This document shows positions 49,936 through 60,269 of a stretch of DNA of 64,000 nt, piece by piece (positions within the stretch are counted from its first letter, which is position 1; the number at the start of each line of letters is the position of its first letter). The position numbers and the translations under genes were made by a program. The DNA is taken from assembly GCA_036365455.1 (NCBI GenBank), contig JAWQUS010000010.1, positions 23,980,501 to 24,044,500 of the forward strand, given 5' to 3'. Below the pieces are notes generated by a model. That model was not told the DNA's origin and made no database searches. It saw only the letters and a list, made by a program, of their open reading frames with translations. Source of the stretch: Macrosoma leucophasiata (lineage: Eukaryota; Arthropoda; Insecta; Lepidoptera; Hedylidae).

Positions 49936-50505
49936 GTTATATTTTGTACGGTGTAAGAGTGTATTTTATAAGGATAAAGAAAGTTATTGATTTGTTATGA
50001 ATCGGTTGTGTTAATGTTCTGTTGCGACTTTCTTATTAAAAAAAATTGAAAATGATTCCTGAAAATGTTTTTAATGATCTATATATGTATGCCTACATCT
50101 GTATTATGAAAGTAAATTGATATGGATTGAGAAGGAAAATTGAAAAGGAAAAAATACTTATTCCAAAATTAAGGTTGTTCAAATTTTAATTTTAATATGG
50201 GTGGGAAGTTGTAAAAATATGAAACGTCTGATATAAATCATTGGGTAAGAACGACTGGGACTGTAAGCGCCCCCGACACAGTCAGTATATCGAAGAATGT
50301 GGCGGAACACAGAAGAAGTATTTAAGAAACGATAATATGTAATATTTTCTATTTTATAACACATTAATCAAGCCCTGATTTAATTCTGATCCTTTACTGT
50401 ACAAAAGTTTTGGTTTCTTTGAAATATACAAAGAGTTTTGTTGTCTATATTAGCTTCATAAGTACCTCAGCTAGCACTACCCGTGCTGGTCCATAAACAA
50501 ATAAT

Positions 50506-50735
50506 AAAAAAGGCCGGCTTTTAAAGTGGAATGTGTTATCCGTCTTTTACACATTCGCGTTTTATTCCTCCGCCTCAGAGGCTGGGCTCTGAATATTTTA
50601 CAACGGTTACGTGCTTCACCAAACAACGTTAAAATAGTTTTATGTGGATTCCGATATACTGACCGTACAAATATTGCCCCAAGGATGACCCCCGCAATGA
50701 CCATTGCTACATTGGTGTTAGGTACATGATTCCGT
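50506..50735 (+). repeat. Repeat H, copy 2, internally deleted
   Basis: TGTGTTATCCGTCTTTTACA, CTCAGAGGCTGGGCTCTGAA, then a deletion of about 55 bp (the ATGTCTGCCGACTGCCGGAA segment) and a diverged tail. Same orientation as copies 1 and 3. Confidence 0.78.
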
Positions 50736-50952
50736 TAAACTGGTTATATATTGGTGAGAATTAGAGGATGTTAGGGTATCATCGGGTGGAAAGTTTTATA
50801 CTAGAGAAGAATTAGTCAAAACGACAAGAAATCATACCAATATTATAATACTAAAAAATGCATTTATTCGGCACACGCGTAACTAGCAGCGCTAGTTGTT
50901 TTTTTTCAGAAGTAGTCATTTACTTGTACATTTATTGAAAAAAAAAAGGTTA

Positions 50953-51100
50953 TCCCCCTTATTCATAAACGTACATTAGATACGTCTTAGCTATAGAATG
51001 CTTTGTTGTTGTCAGTTGCATTGTCAAATGTGCAGGATAGAAAAAGACAAAGGAGAGATTAGCAACACTTTAGCTAAAATATGTTTATGAATAAGGGGGT
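50953..51100. mobile_element. Small MITE with CCCCCTTATTCATAAAC ends
   Basis: CCCCCTTATTCATAAAC (50954-50970) and GTTTATGAATAAGGGGG (51083-51099) are perfect inverted ends; TTAGCTA / TAGCTAA pairs lie further in. About 148 bp, no ORF, flanked by TA. It lies between repeat H copies 2 and 3. Confidence 0.8.
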
Positions 51101-51138
51101 AAGTCTTTAAACACTTATGTATAAATAATAGAAATAAG

Positions 51139-51410
51139 AAAGACGGTTAGCTGTTAACGTGGAATATGTTATCCGACTTTTAGATATTCACGGTTTATTC
51201 CTCCGCCGCAGAGGCTGGGCTCTGAATATTTTACAACGGTTACGTGGCCCACAATGTCTGCCGACTGCCGGAATTTACAGCGGCTTACCGAACGACGTAG
51301 GGAATAGTTTTATGTGGATTTTGATGTACCGACTGTATAGGTATTGCTTCAAGTAGGTATATGGACTCCGGAATGATTAATGCCGGATTGGTTACACGAC
51401 CCTATTACAT
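51139..51410 (+). repeat. Repeat H, copy 3
   Basis: GTGGAATATGTTATCCGACT, CTCCGCCGCAGAGGCTGGGC and CCGAACGACGTAGGGAATAG, with the diverged tail ATTAATGCCGGATTGGTTAC. About 52 bp of the core are identical to copy 1. Confidence 0.8.
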
Positions 51411-51479
51411 ATAGGTATACGAATATTATAAAGAGCAAACATTTGTGTTTTTGTATGTATGTTTATAACGTTCTCACAC

Positions 51480-51595
51480 AAAATCGACTGACCCGTTTTC
51501 GAAAAATTATTTCGCCATTAAAGAGTTGCATTTTTAGGGTGACATAAGATGTATTATAATAATTGCACCCGTGTGAAGCCGGGACAAGCCAGTAG
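51480..51595 (+). repeat. Diverged end of a CTAGT-type repeat
   Basis: ACAAAATCGACTGACCCGTT and CCCGTGTGAAGCCGGGACAA GCCAGTAGTT follow the pattern of the 3' ends at 290 and 4300, but the last bases are CAGTAGT. Confidence 0.45.
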
Positions 51596-51944
51596 TTGAT
51601 TATAAATTGGAAAATGTTGGATGGTTTCATAAGGCAACAAAAGTTCTAGATTTGGTAAGAATTGGTTGAGTCAATGTTCCGTAGCGTATATCGATATGTT
51701 GACATCTTTATGGGAGCCAAGAAATGATATTCAATAAATCGATATGAATGGAGCAGAAATCTAAAAGTAAAGAAGAGGCATATAAATATTGAATCCTTTT
51801 TCTGAAAGCTCCAAGAGAATTTATGCCAATGTTCTGAATATAGTATAATCGAGGAATTCCTTATCAGTACGATTATATTGTTTGTCTTAGAATCATGTTG
51901 CTTAGAAGAAGCTTTTTGGAAACAGGGAATTTAGTTTAAATTTT
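51596..51944. other. Weak repeat H flank; otherwise nothing seen
   Basis: AATTGGTTGAGTCAATGTTC and AATCGATATGAATGGAG recall the sequence after copy 1 (GAATCGGTTGTGTTAATG, AATTGATATGGATTGAG), so repeat H may be longer than its conserved core. Confidence 0.35.
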
Positions 51945-52107
51945 AATTTACTGGTGGTAGAGCTCCAGTGATGGAACTCGCACCACCGCATTACCTAATA
52001 TACTTGCCGCTAAATGGTAGTGTTCAGCACTATCGTGTTCCGGTCAGGTGGTAATGTACGGCTCTGTAATTTCCGGCACAGAGGCATAACACCTTAGGCC
52101 TCAGGAG
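51945..52107 (+). repeat. Repeat A1, 5' part, interrupted
   Basis: CTGGTGGTAGAGCTCCAGTG to CACCTTAGGCCTCAGGAG. The copy continues at 52371 with TGGTAACGCATCTGCATTTT after an inserted retrocopy. Confidence 0.85.
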
Positions 52108-52370
52108 TTTTTTTTTTTTTTTTTTTTTTGAATTGAAGTTCTTTCCTAATACAATTTTTATTCTATACATAGAACTCTCCAAACTTAATAACAGTTTGAT
52201 GGCGAGATGCGCTCTTTTTGTTACTTACCTAACTCATTACTGTCTCTTAATTACAAGATAAAGTTCTTATTCTTATTTTATCTCCACACTCTCTGTCCAA
52301 CCGGTGTAAAGATACAAACATACAAACATACATTCTAATTATTCAGTATCAGTATAAATACCGTACCGTC
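52108..52370 (-). mobile_element. Retroposed 3' end of a polyadenylated transcript
   Basis: A 22-nt T-run (52108-52129) starts the insert; on the minus strand this is a poly(A) tail preceded 27 nt upstream by GAATAAAA, a standard cleavage signal with normal spacing. Sequence further upstream (ACACCGGTTGGACAGAGAGT, AACTTTATCTTGTAATTAAG) looks like the end of a coding region and a 3' UTR, but I do not recognise the gene. It lies cleanly inside repeat A. No target duplication is obvious. It reads as a truncated processed pseudogene, or as an unknown A-tailed SINE. Confidence 0.6.
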
Positions 52371-52490
52371 GTGGTAACGCATCTGCATTTTGACCTTGTC
52401 TTTGTGTGGGTGTCTATAGCTATATAGCTGCAGTCACCACTTAACATCAATGTAAACTGCATGCTTGGTTAGCACTTCAATTACATTAAA
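52371..52490 (+). repeat. Repeat A1, 3' part, continuation
   Basis: TGGTAACGCATCTGCATTTT, TGGGTGTCTATAGCTATATA and CACTTCAATTACATTAAAAA complete the copy begun at 51945. Confidence 0.85.
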
Positions 52491-53029
52491 AAAAATCAGT
52501 TGTAAAATTGTTCATTATTTTTTAATGAATGTAAAGATTTGCTCCATTTAAAAATAAAAAGTTATCTATATTTGTAGGATATACAGAGATTACCCCAAGT
52601 GTATGACCTCGGCACAACTAATGGATTGGTAGTCACGATCTCAAACAATATTGGCAGTTAAATAACATATCCTTGAAAGTTTGTAGAATATTCCAAAATT
52701 AGGCTTTAGGCTGCCACTTTTTAATATATATTTTTTTATATATTATAATAAAAGTGATAAAATACTCCACACTCCACTTTCTAAAATGCTTTTTTAGACA
52801 ATCTGTTTCAAGGTACTGGTAAATAATTACATATCGATGTATTATAATATACACAGAACATTGGCAAAGCGTCTCTTAGAATCCACAAGTCCTATAAATA
52901 TGCATCCATTCTATAAGATTGACTAAAGTCCTACTCCATCTATTTTCATTCATTAAGAAAAAATCGATAAATCTACAACTTAGAAACATAATATAAAAAT
53001 CGCAACACAACTCTTCCAATGTAATAGGG
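52491..53029. other. No gene seen; repeat H tail fragment
   Basis: About 52575-52645 (GATTACCCCAAGTGTATGAC, CACAACTAATGGATTGG) matches the tail of repeat H copy 1 at low identity. The rest is AT-rich. Confidence 0.35.
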
Positions 53030-53292
53030 ATTGTAACACCGGCTCGACATAAGTCATTCTATGAACCATATACTTGAGACAATATCTGTACGGTGGGTAC
53101 ATTGAAATCCACATAAAACTATTCCCTACGTCGTTCGGTAAGCCGCTGTAAATTCCGGCAGTCGGCAGACATTGTGGAGCACGTAACCGTTGTAAAATAT
53201 TTAGAGCCCAGCCTCTGCGGCGGAGGAATAAAACGCGAATGTCTAAAACACGGATAACATATTCCATGTTAACAGTCAGTCGTCTTTCTTGT
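53030..53292 (-). repeat. Repeat H, copy 4, inverted
   Basis: Minus strand: TGTTAACATGGAATATGTTA, CTCCGCCGCAGAGGCTGGGC and CCGAACGACGTAGGGAATAG. The only inverted member of the local group. One CTCTGAA to CTCTAAA change is seen in the core. Confidence 0.8.
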
Positions 53293-53404
53293 TTTTTTAT
53301 GCGCAAACACGAGTGCTTGTAGTTTAAATACCTTAGTACGTCTAAATATCGATTTGCACCGATATTTCGACATCTTCATTGAAACCAAGTAACTATTTTT
53401 GGTT

Positions 53405-53555
53405 GTAGAGCTCCAGTGATGGAGCTCGCGGGCGTAGGCACACCCCATTACCTAATATACTTGCCGCTAAATGGTAGTGTTCAGCACAATCGTGTTCTGG
53501 TCAGGTGGTAATACTCGTATACGGCTCTGTAATTTCCAGCACAGAGGCATAACAG
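53405..53555 (+). repeat. Repeat A1, 5' half
   Basis: GTAGAGCTCCAGTGATGGAG to CTGTAATTTCCAGCACAGAG; ends at GCATAACA. Confidence 0.8.
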
Positions 53556-53559
53556 AGGA

Positions 53560-53640
53560 GAAAATTGATTTCAGGTGGGACTTGAACCAGTAACTGGGAT
53601 ATGTAGTTACTTCGTTAGCTCGAATCAGATTCACTTTAAA
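53560..53640 (-). repeat. tRNA-derived fragment
   Basis: On the minus strand CCAGTTACTGGTTCAAGTCCCACC contains a canonical B box (GGTTCAAGTCC); the A-box side is not clear. Probably a SINE fragment rather than a tRNA gene. Confidence 0.45.
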
Positions 53641-53999
53641 AAAGTTTCAAAGAGTAAAAGCCACAAACTCTGTAGACTTCACGCAATAAATTCACAGACG
53701 ACATTAGTTTCTCCCCCATTACAGCGCTTAAAGCCTTCCCTGTAGTCTCTAGACGTTATTTTCACCCCGACAGCCATTTTTTCAAGTCAAAATTGCCTCC
53801 GCAATTCATGTTCCAAAAGTTTCCTCCTAGGTCAATTTCCGAGCCTTTTAACTTAGCTAACTGCGTACATACATTCCAATTTTGTTCTCGCTTCGCGTCG
53901 TAAATATGAGTCAACGAGGAACAAGGAATACGAGTGTAAAGATGAGAATATTTCGCGATGACCGTTCATGGTAACTGTCGACTTTTAGAAGACTATTAC
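53641..53999. other. No gene seen
   Basis: Mixed composition, no recognisable ORF or repeat. Confidence 0.4.
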
Positions 54000-54235
54000 A
54001 CTGTTTTATATTATTTCGCATTAACACATGCTTGTGAAAAATATTTTTAAAGAAAATGGTAAGAAAAATTTGACTTCAGGCGAGACTCGAACTCGGGCAC
54101 TGGGAATCTAGTCCAGCCGCTCTTCCAATTGAGCTACTGAAGTCCTGCCCGATTTGTCAAATCTTTCCTTCACATTTATTGCATTGCCTTATGGTGGCAG
54201 TAGCGCCATCTATTGCCACTGTCAAAGTTTTTGAT
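54000..54235 (-). repeat. SINE-G, near full length
   Basis: Minus strand: head GGACTTCAGTAGCTCAATTG (A box), GCCCGAGTTCGAGTCTCGCC (B box) and an A/T-rich body to TTCACAAGCATGTGTTAATG. The plus-strand flank GGTGGCAGTAGCGCCATCTA is shared with 20161-20230, so the unit includes sequence upstream of the tRNA-like head. Confidence 0.75.
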
Positions 54236-54439
54236 ATGGAATATAGTGCATGTTACTTGTTGGTGATGTAACTTTTCAGAAACAATCGACTATATGCATC
54301 GGGAAGTGGTCGGGAATGACAAAGCTACTGCAGAATTATTATTTTTGCGTAGACCGATAAGTAAACTAACTAAAGCTAACTAAATAATACCTGAAATATT
54401 ATGGCTGTCAATGGCCGAACACTACTAAATACATTAATG

Positions 54440-54555
54440 TATGTATCTTCACGCCAAGTACTTAACGTTATAGGCATAGAGTGAGAGCGCCAGATATCTC
54501 GGTCCTGACACACCTCCCGTGCTTTGTCTACAGATTAGTCTTCCTGGGCCTTTTC
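54440..54555 (-). pseudogene. LINE protein C-terminal fragment
   Basis: Short, frameshifted relative of 47145-47400: on the minus strand GAGGTGTGTCAGGACCGAGA TATCTGGCGCTCTCACTCTA, then the YP.RD-type end and TATGTATG tail. Confidence 0.5.
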
Positions 54556-54834
54556 AACAATATACGTTGTGTATCTGTTTAGTCATTTCCTCATTCGACA
54601 TTCTGTCTACACACTTAATTATAAGCAACCCTCAAATATAACCTGTCTCTGTCATTTGCACGTGTTATCTAGAGAAAATTACAAGACTGGCCCTTCACAA
54701 TTCACAAAATATCTTACCTATAAACCTACCGAGTTTCTAGTATGTGGTCTTAATAGTTTGAGAGTGAAGGCTGTGACATGAGGACGGACGGACAGATGTG
54801 CAGAGATGTGACGAATCTTTAAGCTACTTTCTGG

Positions 54835-54950
54835 TTTTTACGTATTGATGGTGGCCAACAGTCATGCAGTTCACATAGATGCTGCCTATAGACATCTACA
54901 CAAAACCTACATCTAAGAATACAAATGCTTTATCACCCCTGATACCTCAT
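54835..54950 (-). repeat. Repeat A, diverged 3' half
   Basis: GGTGGCCAACAGTCATGCAG TTCACATAGATGCTGCCTAT and AGAATACAAATGCTTTATCA follow a minus-strand copy at low identity. Confidence 0.5.
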
Positions 54951-55419
54951 CTTTTATATTCCTATCAAAAACTTTTATTTTTGCGAAGATTGATCTTAAC
55001 TAGTTACTAACAAAAATATTTATAGCAATATCCTAACCTAGCAAATAGCCAAAAATAATGATGAACATATACCAATTTAATTCACATTTACTAACAAAAA
55101 TGTGTCATTCAAAATGTGCGGTATAAACTGAACATTCAGCTAGTTGATAAAGCGCTCTACATTACGTTGGCATTGTTAGCCGCGAAACAAAATTGCCTTC
55201 TTTAATACATGTCACGCACAAATTTACTGTGAACTCGCAAAAAATCCTACGCGGGCACTTATGAAGTTTCGTGGATGAAGTGTGTATGATGTGAAACATT
55301 GTGCATGTACATTTCTTGGGATTAATTCGCAACCGCTGGCGTAGGGACGTGACGAGCCCAACGCCCACTAGCAGAAGAAATTTCTTCTATTGGAAGATAA
55401 TTCTTCCACTTTTTACTGG
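54951..55419. other. No gene seen
   Basis: AT-rich sequence without recognisable coding or repeat signal. Confidence 0.4.
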
Positions 55420-55690
55420 TGGTAGATGTGACGGAGCTCGCGGGCGTAGGCTCCACCGCATTACCTAATTTACCTGCCGCTAAATGGTAGTGTTCAGCAC
55501 TATCGTGTACCGGGCAGGTGGTAATGTACGGCCCTGTAATTTCCGGTAAAGAGGCATAACACCTTAGGCCTCAGGAGTGGTAACGCATCTGCATTTTGAC
55601 CTTGGTCTTCGTGTGGATGTCTATAGGCTGCAGTCATCACTTAACATCAATGTGAACTGCATGCTTGCTTGGCACTTCCATTACAAAAAA
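55420..55690 (+). repeat. Repeat A1, full length
   Basis: ACTGGTGGTAGATGTGACGG to CACTTCCATTACAAAAAAAAA. The 5' stem is broken by a deletion (GAGCTCCA lost), otherwise close to consensus. Confidence 0.85.
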
Positions 55691-55694
55691 AAAC

Positions 55695-55920
55695 TTGTGC
55701 AGTCAGTCAACCAAATAATAGTGTGGTCAAATAATTCCAATGGGGCGGTAGTAAGTGCGATAATGCAAGATGGGCAGCGTCCTGTGATTAAACAACCGCT
55801 ACTATGATCATAGTCTGCATGTCAAGTGTGGCGATTACGGCATATCTTCCTTATAAGCCTCCCCGGCATTAGTTCAGCAGTGGACACGTCTTTTGGCTGA
55901 AATGATGACGATGATGTGAT
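55695..55920 (+). repeat. Repeat F, LINE 3'-UTR type
   Basis: GTGCAGTCAGTCAACCAAAT, GGGCAGCGTCCTGTGATTAA, CATGTCAAGTGTGGCGATTA and CAGCAGTGGACACGTCTTTT GGCTGAAATGATGACGATGATG. The final GATGATGACGATGATG is the short-repeat 3' end expected of RTE-like LINEs. Confidence 0.68.
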
Positions 55921-55995
55921 TGAAACTTCTTTATCTTTCTCAAGTATTTATCTCAAGTCCAAAACCGACAGTATTATTGTGTTTAGGTTTCAACA

Positions 55996-56035
55996 CTGTT
56001 GGTGGTCCGTGTTGCTCTACACGGACCACCAACAG
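55996..56035. repeat. Perfect 17-bp hairpin
   Basis: CTGTTGGTGGTCCGTGT and ACACGGACCACCAACAG are exact reverse complements around the 6-nt loop TGCTCT. It is too short a stem for a typical miRNA precursor. A fold-back insertion is a possible origin. Confidence 0.85.
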
Positions 56036-56114
56036 TAGCACTACTAAGCAAAGAATTATATCACTGATCGAAGCTAATAATGAACATTTTACAGACTACA
56101 TGCCTAACTATTAA

Positions 56115-56870
56115 TTGCCTTTTGGAAAAATTTTATTTGAAAATCATTTCTATCTTCATATCGAGTGAAATAAATTAAATCAGCATGTTTAAATGGTTTA
56201 TTTCCGCATATGGCTTGACAGAAATAAAAGCCGGGCCCATACTCTGACTTTTAATAAACATGATTTAAGCGCTGCCCATATTTTGTTCCACTAAGTTGGT
56301 CACATTGAAGAAACGAGTCAAAATTAAAAGCTATAATTAGTACGTTTGCAGAACTGACTGTCAACAATATTGTCCATAGGCAACTTCCTTAACATTTTCA
56401 TCAGTGTCAACTATGGAAATAAGTTTCCGGACTTTACAATCAAACATTCATGTTGCAGCAACCTAAAAGCATTACCAAAATAATGCATCCGATCAGCCTT
56501 CGCATCTCATATATGTTTTAAAGGATTTAAAACCACTACCACATTAAAGCATATTTTATTGCGGGCCATCAGTGCATAATGTTGTAAGCTTATTGGGCCA
56601 GACGCCATCTGCGTTGCGACAGAAGCGCGGCACATTTTACGAGCGGCCCGTGGCGCGAATTGCAACTAACTGCCGATACGGGTGGGTGCATACGGTACAG
56701 TATTTTTAACGGCCACGCCGGATTTTCGCGACATGTATTAGCGCTCTGTCTACATACCGTTGTTTTCCAATCTAGGATTCCGTTTGGTCACAGTAAACAG
56801 ATTGTAAACAGTAATGTAACTACATACAAAGCGTTCAAAACGGCACACTCACACAAACATGCGCATCTAC
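56115..56870. other. No gene seen
   Basis: Mixed composition. Becomes GC-richer towards 56600-56700 (GGCCAGACGCCATCTGCGTT, GCGGCCCGTGGCGCGAATTG), possibly part of the region upstream of the THAP remnant. Confidence 0.35.
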
Positions 56871-56970
56871 GAGGCCTCTAAGCGGTTGTCGCAGTGCTAC
56901 AGTAGCGAGTGTCGCGTCGAGACGAGCGGTCACGTTGCGATTTGTTTTTATTTCCAAGAGTGTTTTAAAG

Positions 56971-57066
56971 ATGCCGAGCGTATTGCGTGGTAAACGACTG
57001 TTTGAACTCTGCATCATCAAAACTGGAGCTATCGTTTTTTAAATTTCCTAATGATTTTGAAAGGCA
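56971..57066 (+). pseudogene. THAP-domain remnant, frameshifted
   Basis: ATG at 56971 begins MPS, and after a small frame disruption (about 56980-56985) the reading gives CVVNDCLNSASS (C-x4-C) and LSFFKFPNDFER, the first half of a THAP zinc finger. The upstream 90 bp are CG-rich (GAGTGTCGCGTCGAGACGAG), like a promoter or 5' UTR. No second half is visible. A second, independent THAP piece in the window besides 13720. Confidence 0.55.
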
Positions 57067-57099
57067 AGAATGATGTAGTGTTATAATATCTAACATATT

Positions 57100-57240
57100 T
57101 ATAAAAATCGCGTGTGACAGTGTTTGTAACAATACTTCTCCGCAGCGGCTAGACCGATCATTATGAAATTTTGTGTGTATGAGAATCGGTTGTAGTCTTT
57201 TTTTATATCCCTAAATGGTAAGGGTGATTCTCACCATTTT
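57100..57240 (+). repeat. Interspersed repeat fragment (GCGGCTAGACCGAT type)
   Basis: CTCCGCAGCGGCTAGACCGA TCATTATGAAATTTTGTGTG, a block common in lepidopteran transposon 5' or 3' regions and reminiscent of GGCTGGACCGATTTTGACGG at 4145. Boundaries unclear. Confidence 0.4.
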
Positions 57241-57724
57241 TTTTTTCGATTTTTGGGACATTTTATTTACCTCTAAGGCGATACGAAGTTCGTCGGGGTA
57301 GCTATTTATTATCCTGCTTACCCGAGTGGGTGAGGAGAAGAGAAACTCGCCCGGTTTCGACAACTCGTTGCAGTATTCTACAGATTGTACTGTCGTCAGA
57401 ACTATAAAAATCACCCGAGTAATTAGCACTCAGTTTTGTTATTTTTAAGACAAAACAAAAAACAAAGATCTACAAGTTATATCAAAATTAAACTGTCTGC
57501 CGTACTTAAAACTATAGTAATAATAAGATCATGGTTGGATCATGGGTCAAATACAGAAGGCGGTACTCCTCGGCACGGCACGTATAGTGAGGAGGTTCCT
57601 GTCTCCGTGACCCTAACCACCGATAGCTTGGACCCTGTTCCCGCTGCCGGCAGCGCACTATTTTTTAATTTCTTATAGTACCTATATGTTTGTATTTGTA
57701 TGAGTACTTATGTATGTAAAAAAA

Positions 57725-57822
57725 TGTAAACCTGTGTCGTGGGTGCACACATACAACACATACACAAACACCCACACCCGAAACAAATATCTGTAGGCCA
57801 TACAAATATTTTTTTATTTTTT
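57725..57822 (-). repeat. SINE-C body, minus strand
   Basis: CTGTGTCGTGGGTGCACACA, ACACACCCACAC-like stretch, CGAAACAAATATCTGTAGGC CATACAAATA. Reverse complement of the body at 13480-13545; the tRNA-like head is absent. Confidence 0.7.
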
Positions 57823-57864
57823 ATACAATTTGCGGTTTTTTTATTTAAAAACTGCAAATTGTAT
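57823..57864. repeat. 18-bp hairpin
   Basis: ATACAATTTGCGGTTTTT and AAAAACTGCAAATTGTAT pair with one mismatch around a 6-nt A/T loop. It follows the truncated SINE-C copy directly. Confidence 0.75.
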
Positions 57865-57949
57865 AAACCATTTCTGAAACACACAGACAAACATACATTT
57901 TTTCGGGATAAAAAGTACCCAGTGTTCTGCGCCGAAGGTTAAAGTATAA

Positions 57950-58000
57950 TTATACCAAGTTTCACCGTAATCGTACCGATAGATTTTGTGTGATGCTTGA

Positions 58001-58031
<31 letters not shown>

Positions 58032-58080
58032 AAAATTTTTCTAATCACATATTTGTGTTCGGTATCGTTCTAGTAACATC
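57950..58080 (+). repeat. ACAG microsatellite in a repeat end
   Basis: CAAGTTTCACCGTAATCGTA, GTGTGATGCTTGAACAAACA and (ACAG)n at 58002-58031, a form common at the ends of interspersed repeats in moths. Confidence 0.6.
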
Positions 58081-58544
58081 CCCTGGTATTTATTTTTTCA
58101 ATACTTTCAATGTACAGAATTTACACTTCTACAGTTTTATTATAAGTATAGATATGTTTCAAAGACAAACAGTATTTATTGATCCAATACTATTACAGGG
58201 TAACCAATAAAAAAATAGTCAACATCCCAATTCGATTGAGTAAATGAAAAATAATAACACCATTATTTAAAAAATTTAGTGACACCCCTGTTGCTTCAAT
58301 GGAGTGTAGGTAAATATTTTATAAAATGGGCTTAGTTTCCATACTGTTTGTATCTATTTACTGTGGTTTAGTGGTGTACATGTTTCTAAAGGCGTGTTCA
58401 CACCGCATACTGTTGTGTTATCGCCGCGGTGGTATTTTATTGTTCTGTATGGATTTTAATGTCTGAATTAAATAAATAAATTAATGAAATTAAAATTAGA
58501 CTGGTATGATGTATGTGTGTATGTATATTTGTGTCTTTATGAAT
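58081..58544. other. No gene seen
   Basis: AT-rich sequence without recognisable coding signal. Confidence 0.4.
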
Positions 58545-58790
58545 GACTTAACAGATATACAATGCGGATGTGGATGGTTGCAGAGGCCCATGAAGACCAA
58601 GACTGACCTGCTTGACCAAATAGGTCAAGTTCTGTCTGATGGTGGGGTCAAAAGTCTTAGGAATCGGCATGCATGTATGAAGAGAAAGATGAAGGTAGAC
58701 GAGGCACGATAGGTATGTCAGGACCGGGATATCTGGCGCTCTACACTCTCTGCCTACCCCGTTAGGGACCTGGCGTGAAGACTGACATGA
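58545..58790 (+). pseudogene. LINE protein C-terminal fragment (RTE-like?)
   Basis: Reads LLDQIGQVLSDGGVKSLRNR, HACMKRKMKVDEAR, an in-frame TAG, then VCQDRDIWRSTLSAYPVRD, collinear with 47145-47400 (minus). The stop codon in the middle shows it is dead. Confidence 0.55.
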
Positions 58791-59254
58791 TGATACATCA
58801 AGATACAATTACCGCCAAAAACCGAATGCCCAAGTATAAGAAGGGCTGCTTTGCAAATATACCGATAAAAGATAACTGAATTGACCAATTTTTTTATGTT
58901 TATTAAAAGGAAATTTTCGCGTGATCAGAGGCCAAAAATAGTCCAGCGCCTATTTTTAGGACAAAGAATTAGTATTGCTTCTTAACGCGACAATGCTGCC
59001 AGCCTTCTGGGGACATTACCACATTAAGACAGGGATGTGGAATTCACAGAATTCACAGATGGATTCACAGCGAACCTTTAGTTTTATAATTAATAGGATT
59101 AGGAATAGTATTTAGTTTAATTTAATTATTTTTAAGAATCTGGTTTTAATAATGTAACTGTACCAAGTGTTTTTGAGAAACAAAAAATAGCGAATTTGAA
59201 GAGGCGGAACCGATATCTCTCGAAGGAACTCGAGAGTCACACCATACACAAAAG
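58791..59254. other. No gene seen
   Basis: AT-rich sequence; direct near-repeat GAATTCACAGA / GGATTCACAG at 59041-59070. No coding signal. Confidence 0.4.
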
Positions 59255-59480
59255 CACACCGCGGACACTCCGCTAAAATTCCATACAATCGCTTAATTTG
59301 CTCTCTATCTCACATACATCAATCAGTGATGTGTATTTACACGTGCACCTGTGTGCATAGCACGTAGAGAATACCAAACTTCGCGCATAAGAGGGGAGGA
59401 GGTTGGGTGAGGCGGGGAAATCGGGCGGGACGTCGAAGTGTCCATTCTATACGTAGTATTATTACATATTCTCTGGCCAG
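59255..59480 (-). repeat. Element D, full length, minus strand
   Basis: ACACCGCGGACACTCCGCTA, GTGTATTTACACGTGCACCT, GTTGGGTGAGGCGGGGAAAT and GACGTCGAAGTGTCCATTCT to ATTACATATTCTC: the reverse of 45212-45426. Confidence 0.8.
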
Positions 59481-59594
59481 GGATTAATGCATGCATTCAA
59501 TCGTATAATATACCCTTGAATATACAAACACCCACTTTGGTGGTGAGCCATTGACATTGAGATTTGCGGTCACATTACCAAATGCCTAAGGTAG

Positions 59595-59672
59595 CGTTTG
59601 ATTGATGTCTGTGTAATAGAGACAAAATTAAGCGTTTGTATGGCATTTTGGAGGAGTGTTCGCGGTGTGCCC
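59595..59672 (+). repeat. Element D, 3' end
   Basis: TGATTGATGTCTGTGTAATA GAGACAAAATTAAGCGTTTG and GAGGAGTGTTCGCGGTGTGC. Only the last 75 bp; faces the minus-strand copy 115 bp away. Confidence 0.7.
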
Positions 59673-60269
59673 TGGCATCCCCATCGGAGATTACAGACGT
59701 GCAGTTGTTATTGGCATCTTAAAAACGCAGCATGTTTATCCTACCGTATGTTGGAAACCCACTAGCCATAACCACGCACAATGTGGCGGTACAACTCGCG
59801 TTCTGAGCTATTTGGAAGCTATTTACAATCATTTCACGTCTAACCTATAGACAGTTACAAAAATGTTACTATTTGTCGGTATTTTATTAATGGCGCAAAG
59901 ACTCTTTTTAGGATTCGAACTTCTCTCCGTAATGGTTTTAAGAGTGGAACATTAGGAATATTCTGCTGATCGCGAATTTATATCAGTGAGCTTTAATTTT
60001 GAAATGAGAGTCCTTTTTTTTTGTAACATGGTGTTTAATAGAGAGAATAGTATAGACATTATTATGCGCAGAAAACTTGAGTTAGTTACAAGTCGCTGCA
60101 GAGAAGGGATAGGTGAGGGGTAAAATGTAGCAGTTGTTCGCTCTCTGATGAAAGCGAACTACTGCTTTATGAATTTGAATTTATGAAATTCGCCGTCTTA
60201 CTCTTGTGTGTCATCGCCGCGAGCTTAGAACCTAAGAAACTTTCGCGAAGTGTACGCAAGCAACTTCAC
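59673..60269. other. No gene seen
   Basis: No supported ORF. An open stretch at 59656-59850 begins inside element D and has no recognisable motif. Confidence 0.35.

Noticed and set aside
49671..50000. Genuine 115-codon protein gene in repeat H
   Set aside because: Frames are open in all copies, but nucleotide identity is equally high at all codon positions in the core and the ORF ends differ; recent duplication explains it.
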